From contig JBAOHX010000004.1 of NCBI GenBank assembly GCA_037044955.1, forward strand, positions 434,001 to 498,000: a stretch of DNA of 64,000 bases. Reading direction: 5' to 3'. Source of the stretch: JAJXWB01 sp037044955 (lineage in GTDB: Bacteria; Pseudomonadota; Alphaproteobacteria; Rhizobiales; Beijerinckiaceae). The translations under genes were made by a program, and so were the position numbers. The notes below the pieces were generated by a model. The model saw only the letters and a list, made by a program, of their open reading frames with translations, was not told the DNA's origin and searched no databases. The stretch's first letter is position 1. Every line of letters begins with the position of its first letter. Below are positions 50,585-60,222 of the stretch, one piece after another.

Positions 50585-52261
50585 ATGACCGACACATCGA
50601 AAGCAAGCCCGCCTCCGGCGCGCCGCGGCATCTTCTCGCCGCTCGGTCACGCCGTGTTCCGCCGGATCTGGTTCGCCAGCCTCACGTCCAATCTCGGCCT
50701 GATGGTGATGGGCGTCGGCGCGGCCTGGGCGATGACCGAAATGACCAATTCGCCGGAGATGGTCGCGCTCGTGCAGGCGAGCCTCATGCTGCCGATCGCG
50801 CTCGTTTCGGCGCCCGCGGGCGCGGCGGCCGACATGTTCGACCGGCGCATCGTCAGCCTGATCGCGCTCACGATTTCGTTTACGGGCGCCTGCGTCATGA
50901 CGCTGCTGGCGTGGCAAGGCGCGCTCTCGCCGGCGGGGCTGCTCGCCTTCTGCTTCGTCATCGGCTGCGGCATGGCGCTGATGGGGCCGTCCTGGCAGGC
51001 TTCCGTCAGCGAGCAGGTGCCCGCGCAGGACCTGCCGGCCGCCGTGGCGCTGAACGGCATAAGCTGGAATCTCGCGCGCAGCTTCGGGCCGGCCATCGGC
51101 GGCGCGATCGTCGCCGCGTTCGGCGCCACCGCCGCCTTCGCCAACAATGCGCTGTTCTACGTGCCGTTGATGGTCGTGCTGTTCATGTGGCGGCGCGTGC
51201 GGGAGCCCTCGCGGCTGCCGCCCGAACGTCTGGCGCGCGCCGTCGTCTCGGGCGTGCGCTACATCGCCTATTCGCTGCCGATCCGCATCGTCCTCATCCG
51301 CACCATGGTCACGGGCGTGCTCGGCGGCTCGATCCTGGCGCTCATGCCCATCGTCACGCGCGAATTGCTGAACGGCAATGCGCGCGATTTCGGCGTCATG
51401 CTCGGCGCCTTCGGCGTCGGCGCGGTGATCGGCGCGCTCAACGTGTCGAACCTCAGTTCGCGGCTCGGCGCGGAGAGCGCCATCCGGCTTTCGGCCGTGG
51501 CGATGGGGGCGGGCATCGCGGTCGTCGCGGCGAGCCATTCGAAAATCGCGTCGGGCGTGGCGCTGATGGTCACGGGCGCCGGATGGACGGCGTCCGTCAC
51601 GCTGTTCAACGTCGGCATTCAGCTCGTCGCGCCGCGCTGGGTGTCCGGCCGCGCGCTCGCGGCGTTTCAGGCCTCGATCTCGGGCGGCGTCGCCGTCGGC
51701 GCGGGGCTGTGGGGCGCGACCGCAAAGGCGATCGGCGTCTCCGATGCGCTGCTCGTCGCCAGCTTCGGGCTGGCGCTGTCGGCTGCGCTCGGCCGCTGGA
51801 TGCGCATGCCGCAGGTCAAGGGACCGACCGAGCAAACGCTCGAGGACCTCGAAGATCCGGAAATGCGGCTGCAGCTTACCGCGCGCAGCGGCCCCATCGT
51901 CGTCGAGATCGAGTACCGGGTCGATCCGAGGCAGGCGCGTCTCTACTACGCCGTGATGCAGCAGGTGCAGCACAGCCGCCAGAGGAACGGCGCCTATGGC
52001 TGGTCGATCGCGCGCGACATCGCCGATCCCGAATTGTGGACCGAACGCTACCATTGCCCGACCTGGCTCGATTACCTGAGGCAGCGCAACCGTCCGACCG
52101 ACGCCGAGCGCGCCCTGCACATGCGCGCGCAGGAGTTCCATATCGGGTCCGAGCCCATCCGCATCCGCAGGATGCTCGAGCGGCCCGTGGGGTCGGTGCG
52201 CTGGAAGGACGAAACGCCGGACCGCTCCGGCGCCGGCGAGGCGACGATGGTCGGGCCGTGA
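50585..52261 (+). CDS. MFS transporter (MFS_3/EntS-like) with a soluble C-terminal domain
   Basis: 558 residues. About twelve helices fill residues 20-420, starting at MTDTSKASPPPARRGIFSPL; MFS loop features such as GAAADMFDRRIVSL are visible. The last 130 residues are hydrophilic (VEIEYRVDPRQARLYYAVMQQ, WTERYHCPTWLDYLRQRNRP) and resemble the ferredoxin-like tail found on MFS_3 family exporters. The family includes siderophore and drug exporters; the substrate here is unknown. The ATG at 50585 is chosen over an earlier one because the first 26 residues of the longer frame are unlike the family. Confidence 0.85.
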   Translation: MTDTSKASPPPARRGIFSPLGHAVFRRIWFASLTSNLGLMVMGVGAAWAMTEMTNSPEMVALVQASLMLPIALVSAPAGAAADMFDRRIVSLIALTISFTGACVMTLLAWQGALSPAGLLAFCFVIGCGMALMGPSWQASVSEQVPAQDLPAAVALNGISWNLARSFGPAIGGAIVAAFGATAAFANNALFYVPLMVVLFMWRRVREPSRLPPERLARAVVSGVRYIAYSLPIRIVLIRTMVTGVLGGSILALMPIVTRELLNGNARDFGVMLGAFGVGAVIGALNVSNLSSRLGAESAIRLSAVAMGAGIAVVAASHSKIASGVALMVTGAGWTASVTLFNVGIQLVAPRWVSGRALAAFQASISGGVAVGAGLWGATAKAIGVSDALLVASFGLALSAALGRWMRMPQVKGPTEQTLEDLEDPEMRLQLTARSGPIVVEIEYRVDPRQARLYYAVMQQVQHSRQRNGAYGWSIARDIADPELWTERYHCPTWLDYLRQRNRPTDAERALHMRAQEFHIGSEPIRIRRMLERPVGSVRWKDETPDRSGAGEATMVGP

Positions 52262-52297
52262 GGGATCGCGTGCGGGCGCGCTTGCGGCACGCGTGAC

Positions 52298-53344
52298 CTA
52301 CGCCGGCGCCGTCACCCCGACGCTGCGCGCGGCCTCCACGATCTCGCGCCACGTGCGGTCGTCGATCGGAATGCCGTTGGCGCGTCTCTCCGCGCGGCTG
52401 ATGCGTTCGGGCTCGCCGGGCACGAGCACGGGCTCGTCCGGATTGGCGGGCGGCGAAGCCTTCACATAGTCGATGAGCGCGGCGACCTCGTCGCCATAGG
52501 CGCCGCCGCGGTCGAGCCGCGTCTGGTCGATGATGATCGAGAACAGGCCGTTGACGAGCCCGGCCGGCTTCTGCGCCGCGGCTTGCGTGGGGCCGCCGGC
52601 GAGCAGTCCGCCCAGCATTTCGGCGACGAGCGCCAATCCCCAGCCCTTGTGCAGGCCGAACGGCACGATCGCGCCCTTGGGCTCGACGAACAGCCGCTGC
52701 GGGTCGCGCGTCGGCCGGCCCCTTTCGTCGATCAACGTGCCTTCGGGCGCCTCGACGCCCTTGTTCATCGCCACGCGCACCTTGCCGAGCGCGATGGCCG
52801 ATGTCGCGAAGTCGAGGACGACAGGCGCGCGGTCATCGCCGAGCGGCAGCGCGATGCAGATCGGATTGGTCATCAGTCGCGGATCGGAGCCGCGAAACGG
52901 CGCGACGCAGGGCGTGGCGTAGACGGCGTTGACGAAATGGATCGACAGCAGGCCGCGCCGCGCGAGCCTTTCGCCATAGGCGCCGATGCGCCCGACATGC
53001 TGCACGTTGCGCAGGCTGCACACGACGACGCCGGTTTCCAGCGCACGCGCGCCGGCCATGTCCATCGCCGCATTGGCGACAGGCTGGCCGTAGCCGCTGT
53101 CGCCGTCGAACACCATGAGCGCGCCGAGATCGGCGACCAGCTTCGGCGCGCGATTGGGAACGACCGCGCCCATGTTGAGATGCAGCATGTAGGCCGGCGT
53201 CATGCCGACGCCGTGGCTGTCGTGGCCGCTGAGATTGGCTTCGACCAGATGTTCGGAGATCTCCAGCGCCTCGCCCGGCGCGCTGCCGGCCGCGACGAAG
53301 ATTTCCGCGATGAATTTCGCAAGCCGCTCCGCGTCGATGACCAT
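52298..53344 (-). CDS. Malate/L-lactate dehydrogenase family (Ldh_2) oxidoreductase
   Basis: 348-residue NAD(P)-dependent oxidoreductase of the LDH2/MDH2 family (malate, sulfolactate, ureidoglycolate, 2,3-diketogulonate and related dehydrogenases), with a fold unlike ordinary LDH. It shows the active-site region LSGHDSHGVGM, MTNPICIALP, VVLDFATSAIALGKV and GLHKGWGLALVAEMLGG. The substrate cannot be decided. It is divergent from the sensor kinase gene, with 173 bases between the starts. Confidence 0.88.
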   Translation of the reverse strand: MVIDAERLAKFIAEIFVAAGSAPGEALEISEHLVEANLSGHDSHGVGMTPAYMLHLNMGAVVPNRAPKLVADLGALMVFDGDSGYGQPVANAAMDMAGARALETGVVVCSLRNVQHVGRIGAYGERLARRGLLSIHFVNAVYATPCVAPFRGSDPRLMTNPICIALPLGDDRAPVVLDFATSAIALGKVRVAMNKGVEAPEGTLIDERGRPTRDPQRLFVEPKGAIVPFGLHKGWGLALVAEMLGGLLAGGPTQAAAQKPAGLVNGLFSIIIDQTRLDRGGAYGDEVAALIDYVKASPPANPDEPVLVPGEPERISRAERRANGIPIDDRTWREIVEAARSVGVTAPA

Positions 53345-53517
53345 GCCGATGCCTCCCTTTGGCGCGAAATCTTAGCGGCCGTGCGGCGAAGGAGGTAGGC
53401 GTTCCAACGGATGGGTGGCAGTCGCGTCGAAACGCGCGCGAGCCCTGCGACGCGGCCGAGCGCCGGCGCGAGGGGCGCGCATGGACGCCCGGGGGCGCGC
53501 GCGCCTATTGTCGCCCC

Positions 53518-55272
53518 ATGACGGGAGCCTTCGCGCGTTTTTCCGCACTTCTTCTGCTGTCGCTCGTCGCTGTTTGCGCGGCGCGCGCCGATGCGCCCGT
53601 GGAGGTGCGGGTTGGCGTGCTCGCCTATCGCGGCGCCGAGGAAGCCGAGCGCACATGGCAGTCGACGGTCGACCATCTCGCGCGCGCCTTGCCGCAGTAC
53701 AGGTTCCAGGTCGTGACCGGCACGGCGGCCTTTCTCACGGCGGCGGTGGCGGCGCACAGGCTCGATTTCCTCATCACCAATCCCGGCCATTATCTCGAGC
53801 TGAAGGTGGGCTATTCCGCGAGCGCCATCGCGACGGAGCAGGACCTCGAGGGACCCTCGCCCTCCGAAGCCGTCGGCGCCGCGATCGTCGTCTTGAACTC
53901 GCATCCCGAAATCCAGGCGATCGCCGACCTGCGCAATCTTCGTGTCGCGGCGGTCGCGCCCGACGCCTTCGGCTTTCGCGCCGCGATGCGCGAAATGGCG
54001 GAACGCGGGATCGATCCGGCGCGCGACATGACGTCCGTCTTCACGGGGTTTCCGGTCGACGAGGTCGTCCGCGCCGTCGTCGCGGGCCGCGCCGACGCCG
54101 GCGTCATACGTTCCTGCGTGCTGGAAAAGCTCATCGCCGAAGGCGTCGTCGACAAGGATGCGCTGCGCGTGATCGGGCGCCGGCCATCCGGCGAATTGAA
54201 GTGTCAGGTATCGACGCGCCTTTATCCCGGCTGGCCTTTCGTGAAGGTCGCCCAGACGCCGGCCTCGGTCGGCCGCGACGTGGCGCAGGCCCTGTTTTCG
54301 ATGCAGCCGGGCACGGACGAGAAGGCCTGGGCGCAGCCCGACGATTACGCGAATGTGCAGGATCTCTATCGCACGCTGAAAGTGGGGCCTTACGCGCCGT
54401 TCACGCGGCTCGGCCTGGTCGATTTCATCTTCGAGAACAGGTACTGGGCCATATTGATCGCCACCGCGGCGGGCTGGTGGCTCGTCCATGTCATCCGCGT
54501 CTCCTATCTCGTCCGCAGGCGGACGCGGGAACTGCAGCTTGCGCACGAGGCCGCGCGCCTCAAGGGCGAGCAGATGGAGCACACGGTCCGTCTCTCGCTG
54601 ATGGGCGAAATGGCCAGCTCTCTGGCGCATGAGATCAATCAGCCGCTGGCGGCGATCCTGACCTATGCCCGGGGATGCGAACGGCGCATCGAGGGCGGCG
54701 CCGATCCCGAAAGCCTGCGCGACGCGGTGCAGCGCATCGCCGTGCAGGCGGAAAGGGCGGGCGATATCGTGCGGCGCATGAAGGATTTCGTGCGCAAGAA
54801 TCCCGCGCCGCAGGTGCCGATCGATCCGGCCTCCGCCATCCGCGACGCGCTCGCGCTGTTCGAGCCCACGGCGGCGGCGGCGAATGTCCTTGTCGAATCC
54901 GACGTGCCCGACGCGCTGCCGCCGGTGCGCGCGGATCGGCTTCAACTGGAGGAAGTGGTCATCAACCTTCTCCAGAACGCGCTCGAGGCCGTCGCGGCGC
55001 AGGATGACCGAAGAGTATTTGTGCGTGCATATGCCGAGGCGGATCGCGTGAATGTCGATGTGAGCGACAACGGCCCGGGCCTTGCGCAGGAAGCGCGCGA
55101 GCGCCTCTTCGATCCTTTTTTCACGACGAAGAAGAACGGGCTCGGGCTGGGATTGTCTTTGAGCCGCACGATCACGGAAGCGCATGGCGGGCGCCTGCTC
55201 GCCGAGCGCAAGGACGACATGACCATCTTTCGCTTCTACCTGCCGCTGATCGAGGAGCGAGCCCGTGTCTGA
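53518..55272 (+). CDS. TtrS-like sensor histidine kinase with a PhnD-type periplasmic domain
   Basis: 584 residues: signal peptide, then a phosphate/phosphonate-binding-protein-like sensor domain (about 25-290; VEVRVGVLAYRGAEEAERTW, FLITNPGHYLELK), one transmembrane helix near 310 (YWAILIATAAGWWLVHVI), a coiled linker, and a kinase with phospho-His in LAHEINQPLAA, N-box NLLQNALEA and G-boxes DNGPGL and GLGLGLSLS. The domain order matches TtrS, the tetrathionate sensor. It overlaps the response-regulator start by eight bases and lies just before soxC, so it probably senses tetrathionate, thiosulfate or another sulfur oxyanion and controls sox. The ligand is inference. Confidence 0.88.
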   Translation: MTGAFARFSALLLLSLVAVCAARADAPVEVRVGVLAYRGAEEAERTWQSTVDHLARALPQYRFQVVTGTAAFLTAAVAAHRLDFLITNPGHYLELKVGYSASAIATEQDLEGPSPSEAVGAAIVVLNSHPEIQAIADLRNLRVAAVAPDAFGFRAAMREMAERGIDPARDMTSVFTGFPVDEVVRAVVAGRADAGVIRSCVLEKLIAEGVVDKDALRVIGRRPSGELKCQVSTRLYPGWPFVKVAQTPASVGRDVAQALFSMQPGTDEKAWAQPDDYANVQDLYRTLKVGPYAPFTRLGLVDFIFENRYWAILIATAAGWWLVHVIRVSYLVRRRTRELQLAHEAARLKGEQMEHTVRLSLMGEMASSLAHEINQPLAAILTYARGCERRIEGGADPESLRDAVQRIAVQAERAGDIVRRMKDFVRKNPAPQVPIDPASAIRDALALFEPTAAAANVLVESDVPDALPPVRADRLQLEEVVINLLQNALEAVAAQDDRRVFVRAYAEADRVNVDVSDNGPGLAQEARERLFDPFFTTKKNGLGLGLSLSRTITEAHGGRLLAERKDDMTIFRFYLPLIEERARV

Positions 55273-55876
55273 GGATGCGCCGATCATCTATATCGTCGAC
55301 GACGACCCGGCCGTGCGGGACGCCGTCGGCTTTCTCGTCTCCTCGGTCGGCTACGAATTCGTGGCCTGCGCCTCGGGCCGGGAATTGCTCGAGCGCCTCG
55401 ACAATGCGCGGCCGTCCTGCGCGATCCTGGACGTGCGCCTGCCCGGCGTCAGCGGACTTGAAATCCAGCGTGAATTGCAGAGCCGCAACGCCGTGACGGG
55501 CGTCATCTTCATCACCGGCCACGGCGACGTGCCGAAGGCGGTGCGCGCCATGCGCCACGGCGCGATCGACTTTCTCGAAAAGCCGTTCGACGATCAGGTG
55601 CTGCTCGACCGGATCAGCGACGCGCTCGCCGCGAGCGCGGCTGCGCTCGCGAAGCGCGGACGCCAGGCCTCGCTCGATCGCAAGCTCGGCGCCTTGACCG
55701 AGCGCGAGCGCGAGGTCCTGGCCTTCGTCATTGCCGGCAAGACGAGCAAGGCGATCGCCGCCGACCTGAATATCTCGGCCAAGACGGTCGAAAACCATCG
55801 CCACAATCTCATGGCGAAGGCGGGCGTGAGCTCGGTCGCGCAACTGATTTCCTGGGCGACGGACGCCGCCGAATGA
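55265..55876 (+). CDS. FixJ/TtrR-family response regulator
   Basis: 203 residues. The receiver domain has the acidic pair in VDDDPAV, the phospho-Asp in CAILDVRLPG, Thr in FITGHGD and Lys in EKPFDD; the LuxR-type DNA-binding domain has LTEREREVLAFVIAG and KTVENHRHNLMAK. It starts with GTG at 55265 inside the kinase gene (eight-base overlap), so the pair is co-translated. Its likely target is the sox operon 141 bases downstream, whose leader carries an inverted repeat. Confidence 0.93.
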   Translation: MSEDAPIIYIVDDDPAVRDAVGFLVSSVGYEFVACASGRELLERLDNARPSCAILDVRLPGVSGLEIQRELQSRNAVTGVIFITGHGDVPKAVRAMRHGAIDFLEKPFDDQVLLDRISDALAASAAALAKRGRQASLDRKLGALTEREREVLAFVIAGKTSKAIAADLNISAKTVENHRHNLMAKAGVSSVAQLISWATDAAE

Positions 55877-55882
55877 CGGCCG

Positions 55883-55900
55883 CTGGGTAGTTTCACCCAG
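55883..55900. promoter_or_regulatory. Inverted repeat in the soxC leader, possible response-regulator site
   Basis: CTGGGT (55883-55888) and ACCCAG (55895-55900) are separated by six bases, 116 bases before the soxC start. A FixJ/LuxR-type dimer could bind such a site. The stem is too short and has no T-run for a terminator. Confidence 0.35.
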
Positions 55901-56016
55901 GCGATCCCGGCATCGTCCCCGATGGCGACGCGACGGCGCGCGTCTATTGTGTGCGCGCTGGCAAGACCGGACCGTCGCCGGCGACGACCGCCAATGCATT
56001 GACGCGCGGAGACAGG

Positions 56017-57402
56017 ATGCGAAGAGGATCTGAAAGCGATCTGGAAGGCCATGCGGTCGCCGGCGCGCCGGGCAGGATTCGCAAGGCGCCGGAGAATTTC
56101 CTCGCCGCCGGGCAGATCGCCTCCGTCAGCAGCGGCCGCCGCGACTTTCTGCGCGGCTCCTTCATCGCCGCGGCGGCGGCGCTGGGAGCCGGACGCGCAA
56201 TGGCGGAGGAGGCGTCCGCGCAGGGCGACGAAGCGATCCTGAAGCCGCAGCCGTGGGCGACGACGCTCGGGCAGCCGGTCGCCGCCACGCCATATGGCAT
56301 GCCCTCGAAATACGAAGGCGGCCTCATCCGCCGTCAAAGCCCCGGCCTCACGCAGGTCGCCGGCGCCAGCGTGTCGTTCATGCCGCTGCAGGGCATGTTC
56401 GGCATCATCACGCCGTCGGGCCTGCACTTCGAGCGCCATCACCAGGGCTGGTACGACATCGACCCGAACAAGCACCGCTTCATGATCAACGGCTCGACGC
56501 CGGACTTCGTGAAGAAGGCCAAGGTCTACACGCTCGACGATCTCCAGCGCTTCCCCTCGGTCTCGCGCATGCATTTCATCGAATGCGGCGCCAACACGGG
56601 GATGGAATGGGGCAATGTCGCCGTGCCGACCGTGCAATATACGCACGGCATGATCTCGTGCAGCGAGTACACAGGCGTGCCGCTGCGCATGTTGCTCGAG
56701 GATTGCGGCGTCGACTGGAAGAAGGCGAAATTCGTGCTTGCCGAGGGCGGCGACGGTTCGGCCATGACGCGCACCATCCCGATCGAGCTCGTCGCGTCCG
56801 GCGAAGTGATCGTCGCTTACGGTCAGAACGGCGAAATGCTGCGGCCGGAAAACGGATATCCGCTGCGCCTCGTCGTGCCCGGCGTGCAGGGCGTGTCCTG
56901 GGTGAAGTGGCTGCGTCGCATCGAAGTGGGCGACAAGCCGTGGGCGACGAAGGACGAGGCGATCCACTATGTCGACCTCATGCCGGATGGCCAGCATCGG
57001 CAATATACGTCGATCCAGGAAGCCAAGTCCGTCATCACCTCGCCGTCCGGCGGCCAGACCCTGCTCGACAAGGGCTATTACAACGTCAGCGGTCTCGCCT
57101 GGTCCGGTCGCGGCAAGATCAAGCGCGTGGACGTGTCGTTCGACGGCGGCATGAACTGGGTCGAGGCGCAATTGCAGACGCCTGTGCTCTCGAAATGCCT
57201 CACGCGCTTCAACATCGGCTGGAAGTGGGACGGCAAGCCGGCGATCCTGCAATCGCGCGCGACGGACGAGACCGGCTACGTTCAGCCCGGCTATCGCATG
57301 TTGCGCGAGACGCGCGGCACGCGCTCCATCTATCACAACAACGCCATCCAGTCGTGGAAGGTCGTCGAAAGCGGTGACGTGAGCAATGTCCAGGTTCTCT
57401 AA
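56017..57402 (+). CDS. soxC: Sulfane dehydrogenase molybdenum subunit SoxC
   Basis: 461-residue periplasmic Mo-cofactor protein of the sulfite-oxidase family; with SoxD it oxidises the sulfane sulfur bound to SoxY. A twin-arginine signal is seen at about residues 40-62 (GRRDFLRGSFIAAAAALGAG). The Mo-ligand Cys lies in HGMISCSEYTGVP, and the dimerisation domain has VSFDGGMNWVEAQL. The ATG at 56017 leaves 40 residues before the Tat motif, which is long but common in SoxC. The last 17 bases overlap soxD. Confidence 0.95.
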   Translation: MRRGSESDLEGHAVAGAPGRIRKAPENFLAAGQIASVSSGRRDFLRGSFIAAAAALGAGRAMAEEASAQGDEAILKPQPWATTLGQPVAATPYGMPSKYEGGLIRRQSPGLTQVAGASVSFMPLQGMFGIITPSGLHFERHHQGWYDIDPNKHRFMINGSTPDFVKKAKVYTLDDLQRFPSVSRMHFIECGANTGMEWGNVAVPTVQYTHGMISCSEYTGVPLRMLLEDCGVDWKKAKFVLAEGGDGSAMTRTIPIELVASGEVIVAYGQNGEMLRPENGYPLRLVVPGVQGVSWVKWLRRIEVGDKPWATKDEAIHYVDLMPDGQHRQYTSIQEAKSVITSPSGGQTLLDKGYYNVSGLAWSGRGKIKRVDVSFDGGMNWVEAQLQTPVLSKCLTRFNIGWKWDGKPAILQSRATDETGYVQPGYRMLRETRGTRSIYHNNAIQSWKVVESGDVSNVQVL

Positions 57403-58423
57403 GACCGCGCTCGCGCTTCTCGCCGTGGTCGTCGCGGCCGCGCCGGCGCGCGCGCTCGACGATTTCGGCCTCGGCCGCGCGGCGACGCCAGCCGAAGTGA
57501 AGGCCTGGGACATCGACGTGCGCCCCGATTTCGCCGGCCTGCCGAAGGGCTCCGGCAGCGTCTCGGACGGCGAGGCGGTGTGGGAAGGCAAGTGCGCGAC
57601 CTGTCACGGCACATTCGGCGAGAGCAACAAGTTCTTCTCGCCGCTGATCGGCGGCGTGACCAAGGAAGACATCAAGACCGGCCATGTGGCGTCGCTGAAG
57701 CGACCCGACTATCCCGGCCGCACGACCTTCATGAAGGTCGCCACCGTCTCGACGTTGTTCGACTACATTCGTCGCGCCATGCCGTGGAATGCGCCGAAGA
57801 CGCTGAGCAACGATCAGGTCTATGCCGTGCTCGCCTACATGCTGAACCTGTCGGAGATCGTGCCGGACGACTTCGTCCTGAACGACCAGACCATCCGCGA
57901 CGTTCAGAAGCTCATGCCCAATCGCGACGGCATGACCTACAACCATGCGCTCTGGCCGAGCGCCGCGCTCAGCGGCAAGCCCTTGAAGCCCGACGCCAAT
58001 GCGCAGCCCTGCATGAAGAATTGCAAGGACAAGGTCGAGATCGCCTCGGTCCTTCCTGACTACGCGCTGCCCTCGCACGGCAATATCGCGGACCAGAACC
58101 GGCGCGTCGGACCTGTGCGCGGACAGACGACGGGCCCGTCCGCCGCCGACGGCGCGGCGGCGAAACATCCGGCCGCAGCGCTGGCCGACAGCTCCGGTTG
58201 CCTCGCGTGCCATGCCGTCGACAGCAAGCTCGTCGGCCCGAGCTATGCCGAGGTCGCGCAGAAGTACAGGGGGCAGGATGTTGCGACGAAAATCGCGAAG
58301 AAGATTCGCGAAGGCGGCGAAGGCGTGTGGGGCGACGTGGCAATGCCGCCCATGCCTGATATAAAGGACGACGACCTGAAGGCGCTCGTCGCCTGGATAC
58401 TCGACGGCGCGCCGGCCAAGTGA
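57386..58423 (+). CDS. soxD: Sulfane dehydrogenase diheme cytochrome c SoxD
   Basis: 345 residues with a Sec signal peptide (MSRFSKTALALLAVVVAAAPARA). Two c-type heme sites are visible, CATCH near residue 70 and CLACH near 272, as in SoxD. It takes up to six electrons from SoxC turnover. A proline/alanine-rich linker lies between the domains. The start is inside the soxC frame, so translation is coupled. Confidence 0.94.
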   Translation: MSRFSKTALALLAVVVAAAPARALDDFGLGRAATPAEVKAWDIDVRPDFAGLPKGSGSVSDGEAVWEGKCATCHGTFGESNKFFSPLIGGVTKEDIKTGHVASLKRPDYPGRTTFMKVATVSTLFDYIRRAMPWNAPKTLSNDQVYAVLAYMLNLSEIVPDDFVLNDQTIRDVQKLMPNRDGMTYNHALWPSAALSGKPLKPDANAQPCMKNCKDKVEIASVLPDYALPSHGNIADQNRRVGPVRGQTTGPSAADGAAAKHPAAALADSSGCLACHAVDSKLVGPSYAEVAQKYRGQDVATKIAKKIREGGEGVWGDVAMPPMPDIKDDDLKALVAWILDGAPAK

Positions 58424-58476
58424 TTTCGCGGCGAACGAACCACCGAAGACAACACTGAAATCCGGAGGGCTTACCT

Positions 58477-58944
58477 ATGCAGACTGAAACAAGCCGACGC
58501 CAATTGCTCAGGAGCGGCGGATTGCTCGGGCTTATCGCGGCCTTCGGCTCAGCGATCGCGCCGCGCTTCGCCTTCGCCGCGTGGAACAAGGCGGCGTTCG
58601 ACGGCAAGACCCTGGCCGACACGTACAAGGCGATGGGCGCAGAGGGCGCGAAGGAAAGCGGCGACATTCAGATTCTCGCCTCCGACATCGCAGAGAACGG
58701 CGCCGTCGTTCCCTTGCAGGCCGTGAGCAAGATCCCGAACACGACGCAGATTTCGTTCATGGTCGAGAAGAACCCGAACATGCTCGCCGCGTCCTTCGAC
58801 ATCGGCCCCGACATGGTCGCGGACGTGACGACCCGCATCAAGATGGGCCAGACCTCCAACGTCATCGCGCTCGTGAAAGCGGATGGCAAGTTCTACACGG
58901 CGACCAAGGAAATCAAGGTCACGCTCGGCGGCTGCGGCGGCTGA
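58477..58944 (+). CDS. soxY: Sulfur carrier subunit SoxY
   Basis: 155 residues. The Tat signal is SRRQLLRSGGLLGL. The mature protein ends in GGCGG, the flexible arm whose Cys covalently carries the sulfur substrate through the Sox cycle. It forms a dimer with SoxZ, encoded 20 bases downstream. GGAGG lies about ten bases before the ATG. Confidence 0.97.
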   Translation: MQTETSRRQLLRSGGLLGLIAAFGSAIAPRFAFAAWNKAAFDGKTLADTYKAMGAEGAKESGDIQILASDIAENGAVVPLQAVSKIPNTTQISFMVEKNPNMLAASFDIGPDMVADVTTRIKMGQTSNVIALVKADGKFYTATKEIKVTLGGCGG

Positions 58945-58964
58945 TCAGGCGCGAGGAGAAGATC

Positions 58965-59276
58965 ATGGCAAATCCGATGAAGATCCGCGCCGCCTCGAAG
59001 GACGGCGTCACCGAAGTCAAAGTGCTCATGAACCACGAGATGGAGACGGGCTTCCGCAAGGACTCGTCCGGCAATGTCGTGCCGGCCTGGTTCATCAACG
59101 AAGTCGTCGCCAAGATGAACGGCAATGTCGTGATGCAGGCGCAATGGGGACCATCGGTCTCCAAGAACCCTTACCTCGCCTTCAAGATCAAGGGCGGCAA
59201 GGCGGGCGACAAGATCGCCGTGACCTGGACCGACAACAAGGGCGACACGCGCACGGACGAGGCTACCATTAGCTGA
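58965..59276 (+). CDS. soxZ: Sulfur carrier partner subunit SoxZ
   Basis: 103-residue Ig-like protein without a signal peptide, exported as a complex with SoxY through the Tat signal of SoxY. It shows VLMNHEMETGFRKDSSG and VPAWFINEVVAKMNG, typical of SoxZ. GAGGAG lies about ten bases before the ATG. A 120-base gap precedes soxA. Confidence 0.97.
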   Translation: MANPMKIRAASKDGVTEVKVLMNHEMETGFRKDSSGNVVPAWFINEVVAKMNGNVVMQAQWGPSVSKNPYLAFKIKGGKAGDKIAVTWTDNKGDTRTDEATIS

Positions 59277-59396
59277 TGCGAGCGCTGCGCGCGGCCCGCG
59301 TGAAGGCTGCGCGCATCCAGAGGGAATGCGGGGCGCGCACGCTGTGGCGTGGCCTCGTTCTGCTGCAACGCCGGCACGCTCGTCGGGAGGAATGTG

Positions 59397-60212
59397 ATGG
59401 GACGTTGGAACTTCGCCGTGGCCGTTCTGGCCTCGGGCTTGCTGACGGGCGGCTTCGCCGCTTTCGCGCAGCAGCAGGACAAGTCGATCGAGGGGATCGA
59501 GAAGTATCGTGAGGCGCTGAAGGACGGCAATCCCGCGGAACTGTTCGAAGCGGCGGGCGAAGAGCTCTGGAAGAAGCCCGCCGGACCGAAGAACGTCTCG
59601 CTCGAGAAATGCGACCTCGGCCTCGGCGCGGGCGTGGTTGCGGGCGCCTACGCGCAACTGCCCCGTTACTTCAAGGATACCGACAAGGTGCAGGACGCCG
59701 AGTCGCGCGTCCTCACCTGCATGTCGACGCTGCAGGGCGTCGACGTCGCGAAATACGTCAACGCCAATTGGGCGAGCCCCGAGAAGGATGAACTGAACGC
59801 CATCGCGACTTTCATCTCCGGCATGTCCAAGGGCGTTCCGGTGAAGGTCAGCGTCGCGCATCCCAAAGAGCAGCAGATGTTCAACCTGGGCAAGCGCATG
59901 TTCTACTATCAGGGCGGCCCGCACGATTTCGCCTGCGCCACCTGTCACGGGCAGGAAGGCGTGCGCATCCGTCTGCAGGAGCTTCCCTACATTCCCTCGG
60001 CCAAGGGCGCGGCGTCCGGGTGGACGTCGTGGCCCGCCTACCGCGTCAGCGCCGGGCAGATGTGGGGCATGCAATGGCGCCTCGCCGACTGCTTCCGCCA
60101 GCAGCGCTTTCCCGAGCCGATCTACGGATCGGACGCGACGGTGGCGCTGTCCATGTTCATGGCCAGCCTTTCCAACGGCGCCGTCATGGACACGCCCGGC
60201 ATCAAGCGCTGA
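59397..60212 (+). CDS. soxA: L-cysteine S-thiosulfotransferase subunit SoxA (single CxxCH)
   Basis: 271 residues with a Sec signal peptide (to about FAAFAQQ). SoxAX joins thiosulfate to the SoxY cysteine. One heme site, CATCHG, is present in the C-terminal domain; the N-terminal domain has unpaired-looking Cys (EKCDLGLG, LTCMSTLQG) where diheme forms carry a second heme. The conserved Cys in ADCFRQQRFPEP is the axial ligand that becomes a persulfide. The ATG at 59397 follows GGGAGG; earlier in-frame codons lack such a site. Confidence 0.95.
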   Translation: MGRWNFAVAVLASGLLTGGFAAFAQQQDKSIEGIEKYREALKDGNPAELFEAAGEELWKKPAGPKNVSLEKCDLGLGAGVVAGAYAQLPRYFKDTDKVQDAESRVLTCMSTLQGVDVAKYVNANWASPEKDELNAIATFISGMSKGVPVKVSVAHPKEQQMFNLGKRMFYYQGGPHDFACATCHGQEGVRIRLQELPYIPSAKGAASGWTSWPAYRVSAGQMWGMQWRLADCFRQQRFPEPIYGSDATVALSMFMASLSNGAVMDTPGIKR

Positions 60213-60222
60213 GGAGAGCGAG

